A stretch of 64,000 nucleotides of DNA from Dipteris shenzhenensis (taxonomy: Eukaryota > Polypodiophyta > Polypodiopsida > Gleicheniales), in assembly GCA_047967505.1 (NCBI GenBank), contig CM106540.1, one strand, 5' to 3'. The notes under the pieces were generated by a model, which was not told the DNA's origin, did not search any database, and worked only from the letters and a program-made list of their open reading frames with translations. This document shows positions 22,258 to 31,524 of the stretch, one piece after another (position 1 is the first letter of the stretch; each line of letters begins with the position of its first letter). The translations under genes were made by a program, and so were the position numbers.

Positions 22258-25200
22258 ATGGCCCAGCCCACAAGACTGCGAATCCCACGATTTGGCGAAA
22301 GTGAAAAGTTGGACGGCACTAACTATTCACTCTAGAAGTTCAAGATGAAGACCATCCTAAGCGCATATGAGCTTTGGGATACTACTACTGGGGTGGACAT
22401 GAAGCTGGAATCCAGCTAATGCAGCACAATAGATAGTACCAACTGCAGATGAGATTCTCGCATGGATAAGAAGAAATGCAGATGCACTGTGTTCTATTGT
22501 CTGCAGTGTAAGTGACTCCATCATGGCGTTAATTCAACATGTCACCACAGCGGACGAGGCATGGACGGTCTTGAAAAATCAATACGAGACCACGAATCAG
22601 ATGCGGATTCAGAATCCAGAGACTCAACTCGTGAATGAGAAATTGTTTGAGTCTGAAGTGGTAGAGAAGTTCATCACCAGGATGAAGAATCTGCATGATC
22701 AGATGACTGCGATTGGCATCACCATCACAACGAGAATCTAGCATGAAGGTGCATACGGATTCTTCCACCAAAGTATGACAGTCTTGTTACGGCACTGAAT
22801 ATGCAGAACAGAAATCCGCCCCTCAACTTTGAGGATTCCAACGCGATGCTTCTGAAGGAGGAGATGCGTTAAAAGACGAGGACTGGAGAAGATTCGGCTT
22901 TCTATGCTGGATCAAAGAAAGGTAAGGGTAAGGACTCTAGTAACCCATCCTCTTTTGATGATAAAAAGAGAAAGAAGAAGATCAAGTGCTTCTATTGCAA
23001 CAAGGTAGGGCACAAGCAAAATGAGTGCCAAAAGAAGATTGCAGATGAGAGTAAAGAAAGAGTCCAGCAACAACGCGCAGGCAGTACTAGTAGAGCTGTT
23101 CGTAGCTATTAAGGAGATTTGCACGAAGGCTTTCATGTACCTGCGGATGCTTGGATTATTGACAGTGGTGCATCGCACCACATGACCAGTGGGAAGGATT
23201 GGTATACCTCTCTACAACCGGTAGGGAATGACATCCTGGTAGCAGTTGGCAATGATGCAAAATGTCTAGCAAAAGGAAAAGGTACGATTGCTCTCAAGTC
23301 AGATGGAGTTGTAAAACAGTTGTCCGATGTTCTTTATGTGCTAGATATCAAGAGGAACTTGTTGTCCGTTTCTGTGATCACGGATCGGGACCTCAAAATT
23401 CAATTCGATAAGAATGTGCACAGATTTTGGATCTTCAAGGGAAGGTCATTGGTAAAGGTACACTGCGCAACAACATCTACGAACTCTCAGCTTTCAATGC
23501 TCGAGCCGATGTGAAGAACACTAAGCTGTGGCATGAGAGATTTGGTTATCTAAACCTTAGTTCTTTAAAGGAGATGTGTAAAAGTGGAATGATTGCAGAC
23601 CTACCAGAAATTACAGATCTGCCCGATGTATGTGAAGCTTGCATGATGGGCAAGTAGCATCGGCAGCCATTTCCTAAAGAGGCCAGCAGGGCAAAGGCTC
23701 CTCTACAGCTCACAGAGACCTCTACGGAAAGATGGAGATGGAAGCTTTGGGTGGTTCCTACTACTTCATGACACTGATCGACAACTACAGTAGAAGGATA
23801 TGGATATACTACCTAAAGACTAAAGATGAGGCTTTTAGCAAGTTCAAAGAATGGCATGTAATGGTCGAGAAAGAAACGGGGAGGAAAGTGAAGAAGTTGA
23901 GATCAGACAGAGGTGGAGAGTTCACATCAAGTGAATTCAAAAGTTACTGCAAAAGTCACGGGCTCAAAAGGGAGAAACCCCCGCCACATACATCACAGCA
24001 AAATGGAGTACCAGAATACAAGATGCGCATCATCTGCGAAATGGGCAGGAGTATGATGAAAGGGAAAGATTTTCCAAAGACTTTCTGGGCTGAAGCATGT
24101 AACACGATAGTTTACATTATGAATCGTAGCTACACGAAGGCTGTGAACGAGATGACTCCACTGCAGGCCTTTTCTGGTAAGAAACCTTCAGCTGTACATT
24201 TCAGAGTTTTTGGATGTGACTGTTTTGTGAATGTCCCTGATGCTAACAGGACCAAATGGGAACTGAAGAGCTAGAAGTGTATTTTCTTGGGCTACAGTGA
24301 AGAGGCGAAGGGTAACCATCTCTATAAACCTGTTACCAAGAAGGTAATAGTAAGTCACGATGTGGTCTTCTCAGCACAGGTACATGGTTTTGATTATTAG
24401 GATACTTTTGCTCCCACAACTCGACTAACCATAGTTCGCAGTGTTTTGGCTTTACCTGCCCAGGGAAGTTGGCTCGTGTTTCAGATGGATGTAAAATCTG
24501 CCTTTCTGAATGGAGATCTCAAGGAGGAGGTATACGTGGAACAACCGCCAGGTTTTGTGATCCCCGGTTCAGAAGGTAAAGTCTGTAAACTAAAGAAGGC
24601 ACTTTACGGGCTGAAACAGGCCCCACGAGCGTGGTATCAACGGATTGATGCCTACTTTCTGCAAAATGGGTTCAGGAGGAGGCCATCTGATGCAAATTTG
24701 TATATCTTCAGAGAAGGAGGCAAGTGTATGATCATGGTCCTTTATGTGGACGACCTTGTCATAACAGGGAACCATGAAGAGAAGATCTTGCAGACAAAGC
24801 ATTTGCTAGGAAGAGAGTTTGAAATGACAGACCTCAGACTGATACATTTCTGTTTGGGGATTGAAGTTTTGCAAGAGCCAAAACAGATCTTCATTTCACA
24901 GCTGAAGTATGCTAGAGAGATACTGAAGGCATTTGGCATGGCTGAGTGCAAGACAGTTGGTACCCCTATGGAGGTTAACGTGAAGCTCAAAAAACAAGGA
25001 TTCATCACCACTAGTGCACAAAGTGAAGTATAGAAGTCTTGTGGGTAGTTTGATTTACTTGTGCAACACACGGCCAGACATCAGTTTTGCGACTAGTGTA
25101 CTAAGAAGGTTTTCCAATAAGCCCCGGGGAACCATTTGAGGGCAGGGATGCGGGTGCTGAAATACATCAAAGGCACACTTGATTATGGCATCACCTATAC

Positions 25201-26160
25201 CAAGGGCAACATCTTGATCGGATTCTGTGACTCTATACATCTTTGTGCCTCTATCATGTCCTGCCAAAAGAAACCTACATCATGAGGTTGAGAAGTACCT
25301 TAAAGGATCATGAAAATCAATAGCTAGGGAAATTAATATTCACCATCTTTGACGACTTCAAGTAATACACCCACCACTAAAGCATGTCCACCTTGCAGCT
25401 ATTTTCCTCCTTCTCCAAGTCTGTTTTTGTGAGGATGCCATCCAACATCATCTTTAGATAGAACAACAACATTACAAAGTTATTTGGGTATGCCATATAT
25501 TCGCTGTAGGTGGATCGATGTACAAAGTTTGGATCGGTGTATAGAGTTTTGGGGCTAGATTTCATGATGGGCTCTTAGTTGTGTCTACACTGCACTTAAA
25601 TAGGGAGAGAGTTCATTGAGCTCGACCTTATCAATCTTGAGTCTCATGTTAGTTTGGTAATCAAAATCTTTGAGTGCATTGAACCTGACCTTTACATTCT
25701 TTAGTCTCATCCTAGTTTCTAATCGAAATCTTTCATCTCACATGGACAGCAGGAGATCAGTGATAGGTTACTGTTTCTCACTTGGATCTGGAGCTGTGTC
25801 ATGGGTCAGCAAGAAGCAACCCACAGTTGCTCTTTCTTCTATCGAGGCTGAGTACAAAAATCAGCATGTTTTGCTTCTTGTAAGGCAGTGTGGTTGAGGA
25901 GAATTTTAGGGGACATGGGTGCAGTGCTGCAGAACAAGCCTACACAGTTATCATGTGACAATCAGAGTTGCATGGCGATTGCAAAGAACCCTGTGTTCCA
26001 TGCTCGCACAAAACACATTGAGATTCAATATCACTTTGTACGCGAGCTCATCATGGATGGAGAGGTCGACTTGGTGTACTGTCCAACTACAGAGAATGCT
26101 GCGGACATCTTCACGAAGGCTCTTGGAAGAGACTTGCTGGACGGGCATCTTCATTGACTT
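22258..26160 (+). pseudogene. Copia gag-pol polyprotein, decayed
   Basis: The frame starts at ATG 22258 (MAQPTRLRIPRFGESEKLDG). Order: gag; zinc knuckle CFYCNKVGHKQNEC (CX2CX4HX4C, about 22990-23031); protease WIIDSGASHHMT (about 23152); pre-integrase LWHERFGYLNLSSL; integrase with MTLIDNYSRR, LRSDRGGEF and HTSQQNG (23732-24274); reverse transcriptase with FQMDVKSAFLNGDLKEEVY, YGLKQAPRAWY and LYVDDLVITG (24446-25033); RNase H with [28 protein letters not shown] and CDNQS (25740-26157). Several stops and frameshifts, and a roughly 510-bp insertion inside RNase H, make it inactive. Confidence 0.93.
25233..25742. other. Foreign or filler insertion inside copia RNase H
   Basis: RNase H homology stops at IGFCDS (about 25232) and resumes at [10 protein letters not shown] (25743). 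The roughly 510 bp between is AT-rich and unrelated to copia, and it replaces the few codons expected here. A minus-strand open frame of 62 codons (25377-25565) lacks recognisable motifs. No clear inverted repeats or target duplication were seen, which suits filler DNA or an old small insertion. Confidence 0.6.
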
Positions 26161-26211
26161 GGCATTGGGCCGAAAAAGTAAGTTCACTTGCGGGTGGACA
26201 TTGAGGGGGGG

Positions 26212-26925
26212 TGTTAGATATCAATGCTCCACTCTCGTGTAACTATGCGGGAACCATCTAACTCTACTTGTAAGCCCCCCATATGAGGAGAAGGCATTTG
26301 AGTAGCTCGGTTATCCGGTAGGTCTTGGTTTGGACACCAGATGGGGGCCATGTGTGGCCTGATGGCTGGACGACTTCAGATAGAGTTGGCACACTACCCA
26401 CTAGGCTACATGCAAGTGTGGGAAGGCATCCCATGACTGACTGCACTGAGGGTAGACGGAGCATTTCCCGAGACAGCCCACTCTCGGGTTGCGGGGCCTG
26501 TTTTGAGCCCCAGATGATCCTGGATGGCTGTGGGCCGAATAGGGACAGTAGGTTAGTTGCTCTATTTCGCACACCGGTTCTATTGTGTGGTCGGTGGCCT
26601 ATTTTGAGACCGACCCCCAGTCGACTGTTTTGGGCGGATTGGGTCGGTCACCCAATTGGGTCTACTCGACTACTAGTGGTGGCTATATAAGAGCAAGCCT
26701 GTGAAGCCCATTTCATCACTGGCTACAGCAACCCTGATTGTCCTCTATTGTTTCTAGCTCGCCATCGAAGCTTCTTTCACAGGAGCGCACGGTTGGGAGG
26801 CAGCGCCATCTATTGTATCAGTTCTATAGTAATCAAATTTTTGATTCTCCATACTATCTGCTTTTCTCTCTTGTATACGAGATCCTGTTATCTGCTGAGC
26901 ATAGACGTTGTATTGTTTTCTTACA
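26212..26925 (+). repeat. 3' LTR of the plus-strand copia element
   Basis: 714 bp. It contains about 160 bp (26410-26570) missing from the left LTR, so it is closer to the ancestral form there. Followed by AAAAC, matching GAAAC left of the element at 4 of 5 bases. Confidence 0.9.
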
Positions 26926-27640
26926 AAAACATCCAAAACAAGGTTTGGTGGTCCTCTGTCTTTACCTGCCATTAAGAAGAAACTATATTAAAGCATCTAG
27001 ATATAATAAATGAAATCAAACAGCAATATATTTGAAAAATGAAAGTTGGCGCTTACCTCAAATGCTCCCAACCACCAAATATGCTTCTCAGATTGTACAC
27101 TAAAATGGTTTGAGTTTTCTCTAGTGATTGATGTATCAAGTGCCCTATTCATAAGTGTGATGGTCACTCTTTCAATCTTTTTCTCTTTCACAATTTCACA
27201 TTCATCCAACTTTATGACAAATATAAGCTGTCCCTGACACTCTTTAAATGTGATTCCGTAGAATTCAACCATTCTTTTTTGTAATTGTTCAAGATCAACA
27301 AAAATATTATTCCAAGGATTATACACATTGGTCCCCTTACTACCTTTAAATACATCCTCAATATGCAACTACTAACCAATAAAATCATCTACTTGTTGAG
27401 TGAAGCTCTTAAATTCCAAACTTCTGTAGGATTTGGAAGAAGCACATGTTTGGTCCTCTGATCTTTAAAAGTTGATGACACTGCTTTGAAAATAGAAGAA
27501 TAATCTTTCCTGCTAACTCCACTCTCATCGAGAGCCTTCTGAATTAAGTTTACATCAACTTTATTGCTTTCCATGAACTATTGCACAACATTGCGTTTGA
27601 TGGCTTTAAACTTCTTTTCCTCAATCATCCCTTTCGCAAT
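26926..27640 (-). pseudogene. Transposase-like gene relic, 5' exons
   Basis: Read on the minus strand: an exon from about 27640 to 27057 with MESNKVDVNLIQKALDESG, a frameshift and two stops near 27370-27390, then NVYNPWNNIFVDLEQLQKRM and IFVIKLDECEIVKEKKIERV. The donor is GAG/GTAAGC at 27057. After a 91-bp intron with acceptor TTAATGGCAG, the next exon starts at 26965 and is cut by the copia element at 26925. The FVIKLDE block would suit a first catalytic Asp of an RNase H-fold transposase, but this is inference. Confidence 0.55.
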
Positions 27641-27684
27641 AGTTGTTGAAAATAGACTATTGCAAAAGGGATGATTGAGGAAAA
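27615..27684. repeat. Inverted repeat, 29-bp arms, 12-bp loop
   Basis: Arms 27615-27643 and 27656-27684 are complementary with one mismatch. They sit at the 5' boundary of the minus-strand coding homology, so an inverted duplication or a rearrangement point is likely. A small hairpin RNA is possible but unsupported. Confidence 0.85.
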
Positions 27685-28488
27685 TGTTGATCCCAAACAA
27701 GTGCATTTTGGTCTAAAATGCTTCAAACACAAATAGGCTAAAGGGCACACTATCGAGTTTGATGCTGTATATTATGAAATGCAATTACCTTTGGCATACT
27801 TATGAGCCATATAGCAAGCAAGTGTATGGAAAAAGAAACAATTCAAAATTGTAAATAGTGTTGGATTTATTAAAAGATATTTGCACATGGATAAGTTGCA
27901 CTTTTTCAACTTCTTCCATTTTAGGGTGAATCTAGATACCAATACCAACAACTATCAATGTTTTAAGACCACCATGCAGTAGTCCCACTAGTTTGGATTC
28001 CAAAATTTCAATCCATTTTGGTTTTCAACAAATCAAAAAAAAGTTATGGAGCATGCTCTCAAATGGGTATGCATCACTTTAGCACAACATTGGAGTCGTG
28101 TTAACCCATGCCTAATGTTCTCATTTAGGTGTGTCCTTGGGTTGAGGAGAAGCTCACATAGTGTACTTTTGAATGATTACTTGGTTGTATGTATGTATAG
28201 AATAAAATTTTGATGTTTTTGAATAAGTTGCTATATTTTATAGTCTTCGGGATGCATGCTTCACATGCAACATAGCACTTGTAATGCTTTAACGGTCTCG
28301 TTCCAAATCCTTATTCATAATTTTTTGCTCTCATGTTCAATTTTGGAATGTGTACTACAACTTGAAGACAAAGTTTGCTCCGAATTTCGTTGACAATGCA
28401 TAAGTTATGGGTCATGCAAGATACCTATATACAGAAAAGTCCTTGAAGAGTCGCCAAAAATGGCTACACCTAAGCAAACAATGACCCG
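27685..28488. other. No gene recognised
   Basis: AT-rich, all frames short. No repeats with the rest of the window were found by eye. Confidence 0.5.
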
Positions 28489-29590
28489 GAATTAAAAGAA
28501 CCCCTTACCTACGGATTGTTATAACCTATATACACCCCTTTTGTAAAATTTGCGATGATTAAAGTATCCCTTATGTATGAAAATTTTCACTATTTGAATT
28601 AAAAAACCCCTTATGTTCGTATATTTTTTATAACTCCATAAAAATATAAAGCCCTTTCCATTGATCGCACATGCTATCTTACATATTTCTTAGTGACCCC
28701 CCCGGTGGGGAGGTAGTTGTGTCGGCTTGCTGATGGTGGTACTGATAGGTAGAGTGATGCCTAGGATCCAAATGACATAGTGTGATGCAGGATGTGATCG
28801 AAACGAGATGGCCTTCCATGAGGTAGATGAGAGTGTATTGCCAGTCGACTGTAAATGCCACTTTTTTGCAAAATTTTCGAAAGCTTGGGATCCTCCCACG
28901 GCAGCCCCTAAATTAATCATCATGTCACAAATTAGCAATCGAGTGCCCTGCAATGGAGGAGATAGGAGAACGAGCCTTCTTTCAAGGCCAACTTCAACCA
29001 ATACGATTATAGGTTCAAGCTTGCTTTGCATCTGTTGTAGGGATTTCTATCAAGGATGGGTGAGGACGAGCAAGCAGGCAAGTCGTGGGAATGATAGCTC
29101 TAGAATGGCACGACAGTGCTGAGCATGCTACCTAAGCATTGTTGATTGACGAGCATTAAGTGGGAACGTCCTCTGAACCAAGATGGAGTAGGGAAAGGGA
29201 GGGGGGACGGAGCAGGCCGTCAAGACATTTTATGAGGGGGAAAAGTGGAACCCCTATTTTCCTTCCGCCAAAAGCATGGGGAGTGCACCACGTGTGATAT
29301 TCTAAATTCGGGCAGCTTCAATCGTTAAAAGAATGAATCGAATGGGTCAGATCTTCTTACGTGCGACCCCAGCCTTTGACGGTGCAAGAGATGCGACCAG
29401 ATTTGACAGGGACATGGTCAGAAAGCGATGGGATGTGACAGGCGAAGGGCCGAAAAGCGACGGGGTCAAAGAAGACGAGGCCTGGTAGGGAGAGGGACGA
29501 CATGCCGTCTTCTAAAACATTCCCTACAAAATTTGTCATCTTTTTCAATCTTCATCTCCATCTCCATCTACATCTGCATCTCCATCTCCA
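28489..29590. repeat. Duplicated ~1 kb segment, copy 1
   Basis: Matches 30017-31035 in the same orientation from ATTAAAAGAACCCC through a G/C-run (GACCCCCCCGGTGGGG), the shared GCCAGTCGACTGTAAATGCC and the terminal CATCTCCATCTCCATC repeats. Copy 1 contains about 70 bp near 29220-29300 absent from copy 2, and indels elsewhere. No gene is convincing: the minus-strand open frames are of similar length in both copies but diverge in frame. Confidence 0.85.
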
Positions 29591-29599
29591 TCTTCATCC

Positions 29600-29905
29600 A
29601 ATGATATAGAAAAGTCTTTTGCCAATTTTAAAGTCTCCATTAAATCATCAAATCACAACTCGATTCATGTGGTTAGCCATATCTGTTGCACTATTCCTTG
29701 ACCGATGCATGCTTGACAAATGAGGAAAGTCCAAAATTGAAGATATAATTGGTAACTTGAGAAGTCTATCAGTGAGTGGCGTTGATTCGATATTTGCATA
29801 ATAGTTGCAAATTGTACTATTTTTTCTCTATGAACCTGATCATCAATAGGTTTGGCTACCATCATCAAAAGGTTTTGCAAATTCGTAGGTTTGGCTACCA
29901 TCATT
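29600..29905 (-). pseudogene. hAT-like transposase fragment
   Basis: Closely resembles 42310-42540 (shared ATGATATAGAAAAGTCTTTT and GTTGATTCGATATTTGCATA), which lies inside the hAT relic at 41500-43391. The minus-strand reading includes VHREKIVQFATIMQISNQ. It sits between the two copies of the duplicated segment and has its own short tandem duplication (GGTTTGGCTACCATCAT twice at 29851-29905). Confidence 0.7.
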
Positions 29906-30016
29906 TGCTTGTTGGTGATGACTTATGGCCATAAAATCAAGGTGGCATATAATGGTGGGGAGGGCTGATGGGGCCACTATGTAAAAACTGCACATAGCAC
30001 ATGCAATCAAAGGGTA

Positions 30017-31035
30017 TTAAAAGAACCCCCTACCTACGGATTTTTGTAACCCCTTTAACACCCCTTCTGTAAATTTTGAGATGATTAAAGTATCCCTTAT
30101 GTATGAAAACTCACACTATTTGAATTAAAAAACCCGTTATGTTTGTATATTTTCTGTAACTCCATAAAAATATAAAACCTTTTCCATTGATCGCACATGT
30201 TATCTTACGTATTTCTTAGTGACCCCCCCCGGGTGGGAAGGCAGTTGTGTAGGCTTGCAGATGGTGGTACCGATCGATATGGTGATGCCCAACATCCGAA
30301 TGACACAGTGTGATGTAGGATGTGATCAAAACAAGATGGCCTTCCATGACGTTGATGAGAGCGTATTGCCAGTCGACTGTAAATGCCACTTTTTTGCAAA
30401 ATTTTCGAAAGCTTGGGATGTTCCCATGGGCAGCCCCTAAATTAATCATCGTGTCACAAATTGGCAATCGAGTACCCCGCGGTGGGTGAGATAGGAGAAT
30501 GAGTCTCCTTTCAGGGCCAGCTTCAACCAATACGATTATAGGTTCAAACTTGATTTGCATCAGTTGTAGGGATTTCTATCAAGGATGGGTGAGGATGAGC
30601 GAGCAGGTAGGTCATGGGAACAATAGCTCTAGAATGGCATGACGGTGCTGAGCATGCTACCTGAGCATTGTTGATTGACGAGCATTGGGTGGGAACGTCC
30701 TAGTAGGGAAAGGGAGGGGGAACGGAGCGAGCGCGCGAGCCCATTTTATGACACGTGACAACGATTACCACTCGTGAAAAGAATGAATCGAACGTATCGG
30801 ATGCGACCCGAGCCTTTGACGGTGCAAGAGATGCGACTAGATCTGACAGGGACGTGGTTGGAAGGCGACAGGATGCAACACGCGATGGGTCGGAAAGCGA
30901 CCGGGTGAACGAAGACGAGGCCAGGGTGGCAACATGGAAAGTTTTGGTTTTGTCATATAGGGAGAGGCCGTCTTCTAAAACATTCCCTGCAAAATTCGTA
31001 TCTTTTTCAATCTCCATCTCCATCTCCATCTTCAT
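30017..31035. repeat. Duplicated ~1 kb segment, copy 2, abutting the bZIP gene
   Basis: Second copy of 28489-29590. Its end (CTTCTAAAACATTCCCTGC and the CCATCT hexamers) runs directly into the bZIP 5' region. Probably the original copy, with copy 1 created by duplication of the upstream or promoter region (inferred). Confidence 0.82.
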
Positions 31036-31524
31036 GTTCAAACTATGGAAGCTGCAGAGTGGCTATGGCTATGGCGATCGCGATCTCAATTGCTATTGCC
31101 AACCTCCCCAGTCTCTCCCGCCATCGCCGCTCTCGCATCTTCTCGACTCCCCCTTTCTTTCCTTTTCTCCACTCCCTCTCCCTGATGGATTTGCGCCTCC
31201 TTTCTAGGCCTCCCTGTACACGTTTCCTTCCTTCCTTCCCTCTCGATATTCTCGCTGCCGTGTTCGCCTTCACCGTTCACAATCTACGAATGCAGTGCGC
31301 AACCAATATCAAAGTCATACGATTATACGCAGGCCAATATACAATGGAGGCGGAGATCGATCACCTTCGGACAGCTGCTTGCTTTTACTGAGTTTTTTGC
31401 GTATTTCCCAACGGTCTGTGAATCCTCTTTGGTTCATCCATTGCGGCGCCTGTTTCACAATCAGGCTAGCTCCCATCGAGCCTTACATCTCCTCACAAGC
31501 AGCGCTTGGACCCTGCGTGCTGTC
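31036..31524 (+). promoter_or_regulatory. 5' flank and probable 5'UTR of the bZIP gene
   Basis: Pyrimidine-rich leader (31085-31215) typical of plant 5'UTRs. An in-frame upstream ATG at 31429 would add 32 residues (MVHPLRRLFHNQASSHRAL) but is not expected from family alignments, so it is treated as 5'UTR or an alternative start. No sharply defined TATA box was identified. A CACGTG core does not occur here. Confidence 0.45.

Larger units (their letters stand above)
21616..26925 (+). mobile_element. Ty1/copia retrotransposon, plus strand
   Basis: LTRs at 21616-22187 and 26212-26925 both start TGTTAGATATCAATGC and end GTTTTCTTACA. Flanks are GAAAC (21611-21615) and AAAAC (26926-26930), a 5-bp target duplication with one mutation. 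The primer-binding site TGGTATCAGAGC starts at 22188 and a polypurine tract GAGGGGGGG precedes the right LTR. The LTRs differ in length (572 versus 714 bp) because the left lacks about 160 bp and the right lacks a ~25-bp segment. It splits the same transposase-like gene as the minus-strand copia element. A different family from that element. Confidence 0.95.

Noticed and set aside
28690-29031. Minus-strand 113-codon frames in the duplicated segments as a gene pair
   Set aside because: The two copies shift frame relative to each other and show no conserved protein pattern.
30755-31207. 150-codon plus-strand frame upstream of the bZIP gene
   Set aside because: It spans the duplicated segment and the pyrimidine-rich leader, and the equivalent frame is not kept in copy 1.
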